Assembly: GCF_022842145.1 (NCBI RefSeq)
Contig: NZ_JALHQD010000008.1
Location: 166,424-230,423, forward strand
From: Tabrizicola sp.
GTDB taxonomy: Bacteria; Pseudomonadota; Alphaproteobacteria; Rhodobacterales; Rhodobacteraceae
Length of the DNA stretch: 64,000 bases
Direction: 5' to 3'
Shown: in pieces, positions 22,640-32,649 of the stretch
How positions within the stretch are numbered: the first letter of the stretch is position 1
Layout: each line of letters opens with the position of its first letter
Translations under genes and position numbers: made by a program
Notes under the pieces: generated by a model
Database searches by the model: none
Told to the model about the DNA's origin: nothing
The model's input: the letters and a program-made list of their open reading frames with translations, nothing else

Positions 22640-24270
22640 GGCAGGGCTTTCCGGGGCGTCCCGAAATCGCGGATCAGCTTCCACTGGATCGCATCCAGCA
22701 AGGCCTCGAACGACGCATCGACGATGTTCGCACTGACCCCCACGGTGGACCAGCGACGGCCCTGCCCGTCCTCGCTGTCGATGATGACCCGCGTCACGGC
22801 CTCGGTCCCGCCGTTGGTGATGCGGACCTTGAAGTCGACCAGCTTCATGTCGTCGATGCAGGCCTGATAGGGGCCCAGATCCTTGCCCAACGCCTTCGCC
22901 AGCGCGTTCACCGGCCCGCGGTCCGATCCGGCCTCGTCCATGCTGTCACTGACCGACATCATCTTGGCGTCGCCGATCTTGACCACCACCACGGCTTCCG
23001 ACAGCGAGATCATCCGGTCGTACTTGTTCTTCCGCCGCTCCACCGTGACCCGGTAGCGCTTGACCTCGAAGAACTCCGGGCACAGACCCAGCTCGCGCCG
23101 GGCGACCAGCTCGAACGAGGCCTGCGCGCCGTCATAGGCATAGCCTTGGTCCTCGCGATCCTTCACCACCTCGATGATCCGGCCCAGCCTTGGGTCCTTG
23201 GGATCGACGGTGATCCCCGCCGCCTCCAGCCGCGCGCGCAGGTTCGACTGCCCGGCCTGGTTCGACATCGGGATGACGCGTTCGTTGCCGACTAATGCGG
23301 GGTCGATATGTTCGTAGGTCGTCGGGTCCTTCAGGATGGCGCTGGCATGCAGTCCCGCCTTGTGGGCGAAGGCGGACGCGCCGATGTAGGGGGCCGACCG
23401 CAGAGGGACGCGGTTCAGGATGTCGTCCAGCATGCGGGAGGTCTTCAGCAGGCCTTGGAGGGCGGCGCGGGTGATCCCGGTCTCCAGACGGCTGGCGTAG
23501 GGTTCCTTGAGCAGGAGCGTCGGGATCAGGGTCGTAAGGTTCGCATTCCCGCAGCGCTCGCCCAAGCCGTTCAGCGTCCCCTGGATCTGCCGCGCGCCCG
23601 CGTCAACCGCGGCCAGCGAGTTGGCGACGGCGTTCCCGGTGTCGTCGTGGCAATGGATGCCCAGCCGGCCGCCGGGGATGCCGGACGCGATGACCTCGGC
23701 GGTGATCCGGCCCACGTCGGCGGGGAGCGTGCCGCCGTTGGTGTCGCACAGGACGATCCAGCGCGCCCCGGCCGCAAAAGCCGCTTGCAGACAGGAGACG
23801 GCGTAGTTTGGGTTCGCGCGATAGCCGTCGAAGAAGTGCTCGGCATCGAACAGGGCTTCGCGGCCCTTCGCGACGAGGTGGCGGATCGAGGCGGCGATGG
23901 CCTCGCGGTTCTCGTCCAGGGTGACTCCGAGGGCCGTCGTGACGTGGAAATCGTGGGTCTTGCCGACCAGGCAGACGGCGGGGGTGTTCGCGTTCAGGAC
24001 GGCGGCGAGGACGTCGTCGTTCTCGGCCGAGCGGCCCACGCGGCGGGTCATGCCGAAGGCGGTGAGGGTGGCCTTGGTCGCTGGGGGTGCCGCGAAGAAA
24101 TCGGAATCCGTCGGGTTCGCGCCGGGCCAGCCGCCCTCGATATAGTCGACCCCGAGGGTGTCGAGGGCCTGGGCGATCTGCTGTTTTTCGGCCGTGGAGA
24201 ACTGGACGCCCTGGGTCTGCTGGCCGTCCCGCAGGGTGGTGTCGAAGAGGAAGAGGCGGTCGCGGGTCAT
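22636..24270 (-). CDS. cimA: (R)-citramalate synthase
   Basis: Condenses pyruvate and acetyl-CoA to citramalate, giving a threonine-independent route to isoleucine. The 544-residue protein is in the LeuA/CimA family: DTTLRDGQQTQGVQFS at residues 10-25, metal-site HCHDDTGNAVANS near residue 202, and a C-terminal allosteric domain. The DGQQTQGV signature and the overall length are CimA-type rather than isopropylmalate synthase (DGEQ.P). It is the upstream gene of a pair with the squalene/phytoene-synthase-like gene, joined by a GTGA overlap. Confidence 0.92.
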   Translation of the reverse strand: MTRDRLFLFDTTLRDGQQTQGVQFSTAEKQQIAQALDTLGVDYIEGGWPGANPTDSDFFAAPPATKATLTAFGMTRRVGRSAENDDVLAAVLNANTPAVCLVGKTHDFHVTTALGVTLDENREAIAASIRHLVAKGREALFDAEHFFDGYRANPNYAVSCLQAAFAAGARWIVLCDTNGGTLPADVGRITAEVIASGIPGGRLGIHCHDDTGNAVANSLAAVDAGARQIQGTLNGLGERCGNANLTTLIPTLLLKEPYASRLETGITRAALQGLLKTSRMLDDILNRVPLRSAPYIGASAFAHKAGLHASAILKDPTTYEHIDPALVGNERVIPMSNQAGQSNLRARLEAAGITVDPKDPRLGRIIEVVKDREDQGYAYDGAQASFELVARRELGLCPEFFEVKRYRVTVERRKNKYDRMISLSEAVVVVKIGDAKMMSVSDSMDEAGSDRGPVNALAKALGKDLGPYQACIDDMKLVDFKVRITNGGTEAVTRVIIDSEDGQGRRWSTVGVSANIVDASFEALLDAIQWKLIRDFGTPRKALP

Positions 24271-24368
24271 GGGACCGCCCGCGCGTGGCGCTTTTTCGAT
24301 TCGCGCGTTTTCAAGGGGTTACAAAGGCGCGTTAAGGTGGCGTTCACCACGGTTGCGGTGGGGGCATG

Positions 24369-24410
24369 AAATCCTTCGAAGGATTTTAGCAAATTTCTTT
24401 GAAGAAATTT
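24369..24410. repeat. Paired AT-rich palindromes, copy 2 (downstream of cysS)
   Basis: AAATCCTTCGAAGGATTT (24369-24386) is a perfect 18-base palindrome, and AAATTTCTT/AAGAAATTT (24391-24410, loop TG) follows 4 bases later. The second half is identical in its arms to the one at 6841-6862. It lies 11 bases after the cysS stop codon. Confidence 0.7.
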
Positions 24411-24421
24411 GGCGCGGAGGG

Positions 24422-25861
24422 TCACTGGAGAGCCTCCAGTTTGGCCGGGTCGAAGTTGGGGCGCATCTCAGCCATTACACCTTGCGGAATTGCCTTGAGG
24501 TCCAGACCCGCCCTCGCAGCAATTTCTTTGATCTGATCTGCTACAGCAAATTCCTTGGCTGCGCGGCGAGCCTGCCAAACTTCAGCAAAGGCTTTGACCA
24601 GAGCAAAATGCCGATCCTGATCTCCTTCACCAGCGACGAAGACCGCACCGAAGGAAGCCTCGACCTTCTTCCAACTCCAGTTGGCCGTTTCGACACCAAG
24701 AAGGCCCATGAGGGCCGCCGAAGCCTTGACCCCTGGCCAGTCTCCCTCGCCCGCCGCAGCGTGTAGGGCGGAAAGCGCACCAGCGGTGTTCAGATCGTCG
24801 GCAAGTGCCTCGACCACGCCCGGTAGCGGTAAAGATGCCTTAATCGACGCCGTTGCGGCGCGCCACTTCCTCAGCGTCGCCTCCGCTTGCCGCGCCTTCT
24901 CCGCCGTCCAGTCCATCGGACTGCGGTAATGCGTCATCAGCAGGACAAACCGGATCACCTCGCCCGGCACTCCCTGCTCCAGCAGGTCGCGCACCGTGAA
25001 GAAGTTGCCCAGGCTCTTGGACATCTTCTTGCCCTCGACCTGCAGCATCTCGTTGTGCAGCCAGTAATGCGCGAAGTCGCCGTGCGGGTGGGCGCAGGCG
25101 CTTTGGGCGATCTCGTTTTCGTGGTGCGGGAATTGCAGGTCCAGCCCGCCGCCGTGGATGTCGAAGCTTTCCCCCAGCAACTCATGCGCCATCGCACTGC
25201 ATTCGATGTGCCAGCCCGGCCGCCCCTTGCCCCAGGGGCTATCCCAACCCGGTTCCTCGCCGCTGGACGGCTTCCAGAGGACGAAGTCCATCGGGTCTTC
25301 CTTGAAGGGTGCCACCTCGACCCGGGCGCCGGCGATCATGTCGTCGACGGACCGGCCCGAAAGCTTGCCGTAATCCTTGTAGGACCGGACGCGGAAGAGG
25401 ACATGGCCTTCCACTGCATAGGCGTTGCCCGAGGCGATCAGCCCTTCGGTCATCGCGATCATCTGGGCGATGAACTCTGTGGCGCGGGGTTCGTGGTTCG
25501 GGCGCATGGCCCCAAGCGCGTCCATGTCGGCGTGGTACCAGGCGATGGTCTCCTCGGTCCGCTCGTGGATCAGATCCTCCAGCGTTCCCGGCGACCCGGC
25601 CTTCTGACGCCGCAAAGCCTCGGCGTTGATCTTGTCGTCGACGTCGGTGAAGTTGCGGACATAGGTGACATGGTCGGCCCCGTAGAGGTGCCGCAGCAGG
25701 CGGTACAGGGTGTCGAACACCACCACGGGCCGGGCGTTGCCAAGGTGCGCGCGGTCATAGACGGTGGGGCCGCAGACATACATCCGCACATTCGACGGGT
25801 CGATCGGCCGGAAGTCTTCCTTCTTCCGGGTCTTCGAATTGGTCAGGCGGATCGTAACCAT
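24422..25861 (-). CDS. cysS: Cysteinyl-tRNA synthetase
   Basis: Charges tRNA-Cys. The 479-residue class I synthetase shows the zinc-binding cysteine in [17 protein letters not shown] (HIGH-like HLGN), the second zinc ligands in [12 protein letters not shown] and [12 protein letters not shown], and the KMSKS loop in [11 protein letters not shown] near residue 272. I chose the ATG at 25861, which begins [13 protein letters not shown]; an open frame extends upstream to 26002 but lacks family character. It has a paired palindrome at the 3' end. Confidence 0.95.
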   Translation of the reverse strand: MVTIRLTNSKTRKKEDFRPIDPSNVRMYVCGPTVYDRAHLGNARPVVVFDTLYRLLRHLYGADHVTYVRNFTDVDDKINAEALRRQKAGSPGTLEDLIHERTEETIAWYHADMDALGAMRPNHEPRATEFIAQMIAMTEGLIASGNAYAVEGHVLFRVRSYKDYGKLSGRSVDDMIAGARVEVAPFKEDPMDFVLWKPSSGEEPGWDSPWGKGRPGWHIECSAMAHELLGESFDIHGGGLDLQFPHHENEIAQSACAHPHGDFAHYWLHNEMLQVEGKKMSKSLGNFFTVRDLLEQGVPGEVIRFVLLMTHYRSPMDWTAEKARQAEATLRKWRAATASIKASLPLPGVVEALADDLNTAGALSALHAAAGEGDWPGVKASAALMGLLGVETANWSWKKVEASFGAVFVAGEGDQDRHFALVKAFAEVWQARRAAKEFAVADQIKEIAARAGLDLKAIPQGVMAEMRPNFDPAKLEALQ

Positions 25862-26039
25862 GTCAGTCCCTTGAGCACAGGCGCGTCCCGCGCGGGAGTG
25901 GCTTTTCATCCTGTGGGAATGACGAAGCGCCCGCGCGACCGAAGTCAGCGGGTAATGCAGCAGATGCGGATGTTGCGCAATGTCGTCATGGGTGGGAGAC
26001 ATACATCACAGCCCGCCGCCCCGCCAAGGAAATTCCGCC

Positions 26040-26381
26040 ATGCAGGACCGCGCCTTCGTCAACGCCTGCTGTGCGGGTTTCGCCGGGGCCGAGGTCAGCC
26101 AGCCCTTCGGCCCCGACCACGACTGCTGGAAGGTCGGCAGCAAGATGTTCGCGATCATCGGGCAGATGGGCGACGGTGTGTCGGTCAAGACCGACCACGT
26201 CGAGACCGCGCGGCTGCTGATCGAGACGGGGCGCGCGGTCCGGGCACCCTATCTGCACGCCTCATGGGCGCGCATCCCGTTCCGGCGGGTGCCGGACGAT
26301 GAACTGTGCGAACGGATCGCCACGTCCTATGCCCTGATCCGGGCCGGCCTGCCGAAGAAGGTGCAGGCCGCGCTGGGGTAG
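26040..26381 (+). CDS. MmcQ/YjbR-family DNA-binding-like protein
   Basis: A 113-residue cytoplasmic protein with the family layout: DHDCWKVGSKMFAIIG, VSVKTDHVETARLLIE, then a C-terminal SYALIRAGLPKKVQ. The fold is a double-wing DNA-binding type, but no function is established. The ATG at 26040 starts the conserved region. Divergent from cysS. Confidence 0.75.
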   Translation: MQDRAFVNACCAGFAGAEVSQPFGPDHDCWKVGSKMFAIIGQMGDGVSVKTDHVETARLLIETGRAVRAPYLHASWARIPFRRVPDDELCERIATSYALIRAGLPKKVQAALG

Positions 26382-26389
26382 CGGCCTGC
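26363..26389 (+). terminator. Inverted repeat over the yjbR-like stop codon
   Basis: Perfect 9-bp arms GCAGGCCGC/GCGGCCTGC with a 9-base loop that holds the stop TAG. It lies between two convergent genes (next stop at 26397) and could end both transcripts; no T-run is present. Confidence 0.35.
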
Positions 26390-26396
26390 CTTCCGT

Positions 26397-27017
26397 TCAG
26401 TTGCCCTGGCGGTTGAAGTCCCCCCGGACGTCCGGGCCAAGGCCCAGCCAACCGGCCACCGTCTTTGCGACATGGGCGGTGATCATCGATTTCTGGCTTT
26501 GCCCCTTGCGGCGCGCGGCCTTCATCGCCTTGCCCGAAGGGGCCGGAAGCTCGGCCCGGATCGGGGTTGCGGGGACCAGCACCTCACCGGTGCGGGCGTC
26601 GACGACCTGGGCGACAAGCCGGATGTTGTGGACCCCGGCGTTTTCAAAACGCTGCTCGGCCTCGAACGTCAAGGCGTGGAAGCGGGTGACGGTGACCGAG
26701 ATGATCACCGGGCGCGCGCCGCGCAGGTCCTGGGCGCCGCGCCGGACCCCGGCCTCGATGATCCGGGCAACCTGGTCATAGCGGTCGCCCATCGGGTCTT
26801 CGCGCCAGACGATGTCGGCGACCGGAAGATAGGTCTTGGCTTCGGACACCTTCAGCGTGCGGGGCACGCTGACCTGGACATCGGCAAGGCGCCAGCTTGC
26901 GGCCAGCGCGGGCGGGACCTGGGTGTACTCGGTCTTGAAGCTGGCCCCCGGACCGACGCAGGCCGAAAGCAGAAGACTGGAAAGGCCCAGAAGGGCAACG
27001 CGGCGGGACAGGGACAT
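26397..27017 (-). CDS. Outer-membrane-type lipoprotein, unassigned
   Basis: A 206-residue lipoprotein: signal peptide with lipobox LLLSACVG (Cys at residue 20). The mature part has alternating strands, VIISVTVTRFHALTFEAEQRF and NIRLVAQVVDARTGEVL, as in lipoproteins that help build surface structures or transport. Similar proteins occur widely in Rhodobacterales without a known role. It stands alone on this strand. Confidence 0.7.
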   Translation of the reverse strand: MSLSRRVALLGLSSLLLSACVGPGASFKTEYTQVPPALAASWRLADVQVSVPRTLKVSEAKTYLPVADIVWREDPMGDRYDQVARIIEAGVRRGAQDLRGARPVIISVTVTRFHALTFEAEQRFENAGVHNIRLVAQVVDARTGEVLVPATPIRAELPAPSGKAMKAARRKGQSQKSMITAHVAKTVAGWLGLGPDVRGDFNRQGN

Positions 27018-27175
27018 TAAACCTCACGGAGTTCTGGCCTTGGAAAGGCCTACGCGAATGACCTTAACCAATGGTGATGGCCGGAAAAAGGAACTGGCAT
27101 GTCGGCCCCGGGGTGGAACCTTGCCGATTTTCCGGCGACATGCTTTCTGCCGCGCTGGACCGGAAGGGGATTTGC

Positions 27176-28558
27176 ATGGATCACGAGAGCTTGCGGCACT
27201 GGTCGAAGCGGGCGGCGGACTGGGCGGCCGATTACCACGCCACCTTGCGCGACCGTCCGGTGCGGGCGCCGCTGGTGCCCGGCGCGATCAGCCGGCAGTT
27301 GCCCCCCTCGCCGCCCGAGGCGGCCGAGCCGGTGGAAGCGATCTGGAGCGATTTCGAGCGGATCGTGCCGGACGGGATGACCCATTGGCAGCACCCGCGC
27401 TTCTTCGCCTATTTCCCGGCCAATGCCGCGCCCGCCTCGATGCTGGCCGAGCAGCTGGTCAACGCGATGGCCTGCAACGCCTTGATCTGGCAGACATCCC
27501 CGGCCGCGACGGAAGTCGAGCAGGTGATGGTCGACTGGCTGCGTCAGGCGGTCGGACTGCCCGACGACTTTGTGGGGACGATCCACGATTCGGCGACCAA
27601 TGCGACGCTCTCGGCGGTGCTGACGATGCGCGAACAGGCGCTGGGATGGCGGGGGCTGGAAGACGGGCTGTCGGGCGGGCCGGTCCTGCGCTTCTATGCC
27701 AGTGCAGAGACGCATTCCTCGGTCGACAAGGCGATCCGGGTGGCGGGGATCGGGCAGCGCAACCTGGTGAAGGTGGCGACCGATGCCGACCGGGCGATGA
27801 CGGGGCCGGCGCTTCGTGCGGCGATTGTGGCGGACCGGGCGGCGGGGCTGGTGCCGGCGGGGGTGATCCTTTGCGCAGGGGGAACCAGCATCGGGGCCTT
27901 CGACCGAATCGCCGATTGCATCGCCGCGGCCAAGTCCGAGGACCTGCCGGTGCACGTCGATGCGGCATGGGCGGGATCGGCGATGATCTGTCCGGAATTC
28001 CGGGACCTTTGGGCGGGGGTCGAGGGCGCCGATTCGGTGGTCTTCAATCCGCACAAATGGCTGGGGGCGCAGTTCGACTGCTCGGTCCAGCTTTTGCGCG
28101 ACCCCGGAGCGCAAGTCCGCACCCTGGGGCTGCGGCCGACCTATCTGGAAACGGCGGGGCGCGAGGAGATCGTCAACTTCAACGAATGGACCGTGCCGCT
28201 GGGCCGCCGTTTCCGGGCGCTGAAGCTGTGGTTCGTGCTGCGCGCCTACGGGCTGGAGGGCCTGCGCGCGCGCATTCGCGACCACATTGCCTGGGCCTGT
28301 GTGGCGCGGGACCAGCTGGCGGCACTGCCGGGGGTCCAGATCGTGACCGAACCGCGGCTGTCGCTGTTCAGCTTTGCTCTGGAGACAGACGCCGCGACCG
28401 AGGCGCTGTTGCAGCGGATCAACGACGACGGCCGGATCTACCTGACCCAGACCCGCGTCGACGGGCGCTTTGCGATCCGGGTGCAGGTCGGATCATTTGA
28501 CTGCCGCGAAGAAGATGTCATGCTCATCGCCAAGACAGTTCAAGAAATGCTTGCATGA
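27176..28558 (+). CDS. PLP-dependent decarboxylase, aromatic amino acid type (group II)
   Basis: A 460-residue cytoplasmic enzyme. Residues 60-110 (MTHWQHPRFFAYFPAN) and the active site FNPHKWLGAQFDCS, with the PLP lysine near residue 291, are typical of aromatic-L-amino-acid or tyrosine decarboxylases. The PLP-stacking His lies in SAETHSSVDKA. Start ATG 27176 has GGAAGGGG upstream; the frame upstream is non-coding. It overlaps the TPM gene by ATGA. The amino acid used is not certain from sequence. Confidence 0.85.
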   Translation: MDHESLRHWSKRAADWAADYHATLRDRPVRAPLVPGAISRQLPPSPPEAAEPVEAIWSDFERIVPDGMTHWQHPRFFAYFPANAAPASMLAEQLVNAMACNALIWQTSPAATEVEQVMVDWLRQAVGLPDDFVGTIHDSATNATLSAVLTMREQALGWRGLEDGLSGGPVLRFYASAETHSSVDKAIRVAGIGQRNLVKVATDADRAMTGPALRAAIVADRAAGLVPAGVILCAGGTSIGAFDRIADCIAAAKSEDLPVHVDAAWAGSAMICPEFRDLWAGVEGADSVVFNPHKWLGAQFDCSVQLLRDPGAQVRTLGLRPTYLETAGREEIVNFNEWTVPLGRRFRALKLWFVLRAYGLEGLRARIRDHIAWACVARDQLAALPGVQIVTEPRLSLFSFALETDAATEALLQRINDDGRIYLTQTRVDGRFAIRVQVGSFDCREEDVMLIAKTVQEMLA

Positions 28559-29460
28559 TGGTTCTTAGAGTTCTCGCCCTTGCGGTGTTGTGTGCCGCAC
28601 CCGCCTTTGCCCAGTCTTTCCCCGATCCGCAAAGCGACACCGTGTCGGACTTCGCCGATGTGCTGGACGCCACGGCCGAGGGGCGCATCTCGCGGCTTCT
28701 GGTCGAGACGCGCGAAGCGACAGGGGTTCAGATGGTGGTGGTGACCTTGCCCGGCATCGCGGGCATGGGTGGCTCGGGTATGCGGATGGAGGATTACGGC
28801 AAGGCGCTTTTCAACGCCTGGGGCGTTGGCGAGGCCGAACGGAACGATGGCATCATGCTGCTTCTGGACACCGAAGCCCGCGAGGCCCGGATTGCGTTGG
28901 GGGCCGGTTACGACCCGGTCTACGATGGACGGGCGGCCCGGGTTCTGTCGACGGCTGTCCTGCCCCCCTTGCGCAGCGGCAACTTTGCCGAGGGGATCGA
29001 GGCCGGTGTCGCTTCGGCCCGCGAACGCCTGATCACGCCGTTCCTGGCCGGAACACCCGTCACGGTCACCGATGGCTTTGAGACGCCCGATACCGAATCT
29101 GGCGCGCTGACGGGAATCCTTGGGGCCGCTGCATTTGTCGGGCTGGCAGGCTTCGGGATCTGGCGCAACCGTCGGTCGCGCAAGACCTGCCCGAACTGTG
29201 GTGCCATGACGCTGACCCGTTCGCGGGAAGTCATCCAGCCGCCGCCGAATTCTGGCGAGGCCGGTGTCGGAATGCAGCACCTGACCTGTTCGAACTGCGG
29301 CTTCAACGACCACAAGTCCTATCCGATTTCCTGGTCCAGCCGCGAAGGCCGCCAGAGCCGCCATTTTTCCAGTTCAGGCGGAAGCCGGTCGTCTGGCAGC
29401 GGCAGCAGCGGCTCTGGCGGCGGCCGGTCTTCGGGGGGCGGGGCAAGCGGGAAATGGTAA
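28555..29460 (+). CDS. TPM-domain membrane protein with zinc ribbon (YgcG-like)
   Basis: A 301-residue envelope protein: signal peptide (residues 1-20, AFA/QS), a TPM (thylakoid lumen/photosystem II repair-like) domain at about 27-160, a transmembrane helix (GILGAAAFVGLAGFGIW, about 183-200), a cytoplasmic zinc ribbon with CPNC and CSNC pairs, and a Ser/Gly-rich tail. The family is linked to membrane protein turnover. It overlaps the decarboxylase gene by ATGA and the following small gene by 7 bases, so the three form one transcript. Confidence 0.8.
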   Translation: MMVLRVLALAVLCAAPAFAQSFPDPQSDTVSDFADVLDATAEGRISRLLVETREATGVQMVVVTLPGIAGMGGSGMRMEDYGKALFNAWGVGEAERNDGIMLLLDTEAREARIALGAGYDPVYDGRAARVLSTAVLPPLRSGNFAEGIEAGVASARERLITPFLAGTPVTVTDGFETPDTESGALTGILGAAAFVGLAGFGIWRNRRSRKTCPNCGAMTLTRSREVIQPPPNSGEAGVGMQHLTCSNCGFNDHKSYPISWSSREGRQSRHFSSSGGSRSSGSGSSGSGGGRSSGGGASGKW

Positions 29461-29927
29461 TATTGGCAAGGGCTTGTGCGGCGTTCCTGATGATTGCCGT
29501 CCCTGCCCTTGCTCAAAGCCCGCAGGACCGGATGTTTCCGGACCAAGCCAACTGCTATGCCCGTATATACGCGCCGGAACACTTGGCCGCGCATCCTAAG
29601 CAGCGGGTGACTGAAATGCGGCTCAGCCCGGATGTCCAGATTGCGGCCCCGCTCCTTGCACTGCATATCGAAGTGACGCTGCGCGGCACGCCGGGCGGCG
29701 CTTTCGAGTTCTACGGGTATTGCGAGAATGAAGGCGAGGCGACGCTTTACTGCGCAATGGAGGGCGACGCGGGCGGTTTCACCCTCACCCCTGCCAGATC
29801 GGGCGCGGTCCTGCTGACGGTCAGCAGCCTGGGCATGTCCTTCGAGAACGACGCGGGATTCGTGACCCTTGAACATAAAAAGGGCGACGACCGCACATTC
29901 CTGTTGCAGCCGTCGCCCTGTCAGTAA
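29454..29927 (+). CDS. Secreted protein, unassigned
   Basis: A 157-residue protein with a signal peptide (residues 1-20, ALA/QS) and a beta-rich mature part with four cysteines able to form disulfides (NCYARI, YGYCEN, LYCAM, SPCQ). I do not recognise a family. It overlaps the TPM gene by 7 bases and ends before a strong hairpin. Confidence 0.6.
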   Translation: MVILARACAAFLMIAVPALAQSPQDRMFPDQANCYARIYAPEHLAAHPKQRVTEMRLSPDVQIAAPLLALHIEVTLRGTPGGAFEFYGYCENEGEATLYCAMEGDAGGFTLTPARSGAVLLTVSSLGMSFENDAGFVTLEHKKGDDRTFLLQPSPCQ

Positions 29928-29930
29928 ACG

Positions 29931-29955
29931 GCGGCGCGGGGTTTCACCGCGCCGC
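29931..29955. terminator. Bidirectional terminator hairpin
   Basis: Perfect 9-bp arms GCGGCGCGG/CCGCGCCGC with loop GGTTTCA, in the 39-base gap between two convergent genes. Confidence 0.5.
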
Positions 29956-29966
29956 GAAGCTTAGGC

Positions 29967-30563
29967 TTAGAAGCGCAGTGCGACTTTGGCCTTGAGGGTG
30001 GTGGCATCAAGGTCCACGCCCGACGCGTCGAAGTCGTCGAAGTTGTGCTGCAGTACTTCGCCACCGACAGTCCAGCGTTCGGTCAGCGCGTAGTCGAAGC
30101 CAACGCCGTATACGAGGCCGGTGTCGCTCAGCTCAGCAGTGCCAACCGTCGCGCTGGCCTTGGCCATGCCGAGTGCACCGTAGACCAGGCTGTTGCCGAT
30201 CTCGCGGCCGGCGGTCGCCTTGAGAGCGATCACGTCATCCAGCGTCCCGGCATCGGCACCCAGATCGATCGAAGCGGTGTCATAGGACAGCTCACCACCA
30301 GCAACCCAGTTGCCCAGATCCCAGCGGTAACCGGCGTGGACGCCGCCCAGCCAGCCATAGCCTTCCAGCGTTTCGTCGCTCGAATCGACGTCGCCATAGC
30401 CAAGCTGCGCACCGACATAGCCACCGGTCCAGTCCAGGCCAGGGGCCATATAGACCTCTTCCACCGGAGCGATCATCGGCTCTTCGGCAACGGCAATGGG
30501 GCCACCCGCGAAGGCCGGGGCGGTCAGGGCAACGGTAGCAAACAATGCTGCGATAGTTTTCAT
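29967..30563 (-). CDS. Outer-membrane beta-barrel protein (Omp25/OmpW-like)
   Basis: A 198-residue protein: signal peptide (residues 1-19, AFA/GG), a short proline-rich linker, then eight amphipathic strands starting with DWTGGYVGAQLGYG and ending in the barrel-type C-terminus TLKAKVALRF with terminal Phe. This is the small porin family common in alphaproteobacteria (Omp25/31 type). The ATG at 30563 has AAGGAG upstream. It is monocistronic. Confidence 0.82.
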   Translation of the reverse strand: MKTIAALFATVALTAPAFAGGPIAVAEEPMIAPVEEVYMAPGLDWTGGYVGAQLGYGDVDSSDETLEGYGWLGGVHAGYRWDLGNWVAGGELSYDTASIDLGADAGTLDDVIALKATAGREIGNSLVYGALGMAKASATVGTAELSDTGLVYGVGFDYALTERWTVGGEVLQHNFDDFDASGVDLDATTLKAKVALRF

Positions 30564-30758
30564 TTCTGTCTCCTTGTTCTGGCCGACAACAACATCCGTC
30601 TGTGCGAACAAGTTCCCGTCGGCTCGGAACAGGGAATGGAGCTGTTGCTGCAAAAGCACAATGCCCGCTCACGGCAGCTTGAAGGGCTGTGTTGGCACCC
30701 GGCAGTAAACAGCCGAGGAACCTTGGCATTCTGGCCAAGTTTCGCCGGTTCCCTGCGC

Positions 30759-32567
30759 CTAGACCCGATCTGCCAAATTCAGCCACTCGGATTCGGCGGC
30801 TTCAAGGGCTTGCTGACGTTCGTTCAGCGCCTCGGTCGCCTTGCGGAATTTCACCGGCTCGCGCGTGAAAAGGTCGGGGTTGGCCAGCAGTTCTGAAAGC
30901 TTGCCAATCTCGCCCTCCAGCCGGGCGATCAGGCCTGGCAGATCGTCAAGGCGCTTGCGTTCGGTGAAGGAAAGCGCGCTGCCACGCGGCGCGGTTTCGA
31001 TCTTGACGGCGGGCGCACCGTTGCCCCGAGTGGCGGATTTGGCTTCCACGTCCGTGGCTTGAGGCCTTTGGCTTACGTAATCAGACCAGCCTCCGGGATA
31101 GACAGTGGCCTTGCCCCCGCCCTCCATCGCCACGGTCGCAGTGGCGATCCGGTCGATGAAATCACGGTCGTGGCTGACCAGAAGCACCGTGCCGTCATAG
31201 TCGCTGAGGATATCCTGCAGAAGGTCCAGCGTCTCGACGTCAAGGTCGTTGGTCGGTTCGTCCAGGATCAGAAGGTTCGAGGGCTGCGCCATCAGCTTGG
31301 CCAGAAGCAGCCGCGCCCGCTCGCCCCCAGAAAGGCTGCGCACCGGCGCGCGGGCCTGCGCCTCGGCGAAGAGGAAGTCCTTGAGGTAGGCGACCACGTG
31401 CTTTGGCTGACCGCGCACCATGACCTGATCCGACGAACCCGAGACGCGCATCAGCGGATCGACGGTCAGGTTGTCCCAAAGGCTGGCGTCAAGGTCGAGG
31501 CGGGTGCGGGTCTGGTCGAAGACCGCGATCTCGAGGTTGGTGCCCAGGCTGACGCGTCCGGAGTCCGGTTGAAGTTCGCCAGTCAACAGCTTGAGAAGCG
31601 TGGTTTTTCCAACGCCGTTCGGGCCAACGAAAGCCACCCGGTCGCCGCGCAGGATGCGGATCGCGAAGTCCTGGACGATCAGCTTGTCGTCATAGGCCTT
31701 GGTCAGCCCCTCGGCCTCGATCACCTTCTTGCCCGAGGTGGGACCGGACTCCAGCGCAAAGGCCGCTGTCCCCTGCCTGCGGATCTGCGCGCCGCGTTCG
31801 GCCCGCAGGGCTTGCAGGGCGCGCACCCGGCCCTGGTTGCGCTTGCGCCGGGCGCTGATGCCTTCGACGGCCCATTTCGCCTCGTGCTTGATCTTGCGGT
31901 CCAGCTTGTGGCGGGCGTCATCCTCTTCGGCCCAGACCGTCTCGCGCCAGTCCTCGAAGCCCTCAAAACCGGCCTCACGACGGCGCACTTCGCCCCGGTC
32001 GATCCAGAGCGTGGCCTTCGACAGCGCGCGCAGGAAGGCGCGGTCGTGGGAGATCAGGACAAAGGCGGTGCGGGTGGTGGAAAGCTCGGCCTCCAGCCAC
32101 TCGATCGCGTGGATGTCGAGGTGGTTGGTCGGCTCGTCCAGGAGCATCAGTTCGGGCGCCTCGGCCAGCAGCTTGGCGAGTGCGGCGCGGCGGCGTTCCC
32201 CGCCGCTGGCGGTTGCGACGGGGGTTTCGGGGTTGAACTTCAACCCCTCGGCCACGACGGCAAGGCGGTAATCCATTCCGTCGGGCAGGTTCGACGCCGC
32301 GAAATCGCCCAGGGTCGCAAACCGGGACAGGTCCGGCTCCTGCTCCATGTAGCCCACGGTGACGCCCGGAGGGATGGTGCGGTTGCCACGATCCGGCTCC
32401 ACCAAACCGGCCATCACCTTCATCAGCGTCGACTTGCCCGACCCGTTGCGGCCGACAAGTGCTATGCGGTCACCGGGCTGGACGGTCAGGGACAGGTCGT
32501 CGAAGACCGGGTTGCCGCCGAAGGTCAGCGAGATGCCGGAAAGCTGAAGAAGGGGTGCGCGTGCCAT
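30759..32567 (-). CDS. uup: ABC-F ATPase, Uup type
   Basis: A 602-residue soluble protein with two ABC cassettes. Cassette 1: Walker A VGRNGSGKST, signature ASGGERRR, Walker B LLLDEPTNHLDIHAIEWLE. Cassette 2: VGPNGVGKTT, LSGGERAR, LILDEPTNDLDVETLD. A linker (the P-site tRNA interaction motif) with ISARRKRNQGRVRALQ, and a C-terminal coiled coil from about residue 530, mark Uup rather than EttA. Known Uup proteins act on ribosomes and affect transposon excision. It is monocistronic. Confidence 0.85.
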   Translation of the reverse strand: MARAPLLQLSGISLTFGGNPVFDDLSLTVQPGDRIALVGRNGSGKSTLMKVMAGLVEPDRGNRTIPPGVTVGYMEQEPDLSRFATLGDFAASNLPDGMDYRLAVVAEGLKFNPETPVATASGGERRRAALAKLLAEAPELMLLDEPTNHLDIHAIEWLEAELSTTRTAFVLISHDRAFLRALSKATLWIDRGEVRRREAGFEGFEDWRETVWAEEDDARHKLDRKIKHEAKWAVEGISARRKRNQGRVRALQALRAERGAQIRRQGTAAFALESGPTSGKKVIEAEGLTKAYDDKLIVQDFAIRILRGDRVAFVGPNGVGKTTLLKLLTGELQPDSGRVSLGTNLEIAVFDQTRTRLDLDASLWDNLTVDPLMRVSGSSDQVMVRGQPKHVVAYLKDFLFAEAQARAPVRSLSGGERARLLLAKLMAQPSNLLILDEPTNDLDVETLDLLQDILSDYDGTVLLVSHDRDFIDRIATATVAMEGGGKATVYPGGWSDYVSQRPQATDVEAKSATRGNGAPAVKIETAPRGSALSFTERKRLDDLPGLIARLEGEIGKLSELLANPDLFTREPVKFRKATEALNERQQALEAAESEWLNLADRV

Positions 32568-32649
32568 GGCCGCGAGGTAGAGGGGGATTTGATCGGCGTC
32601 AACGTCTGGTCATGATCCCCGTTGCACAGTTGCTTGAATGGAGAGACGC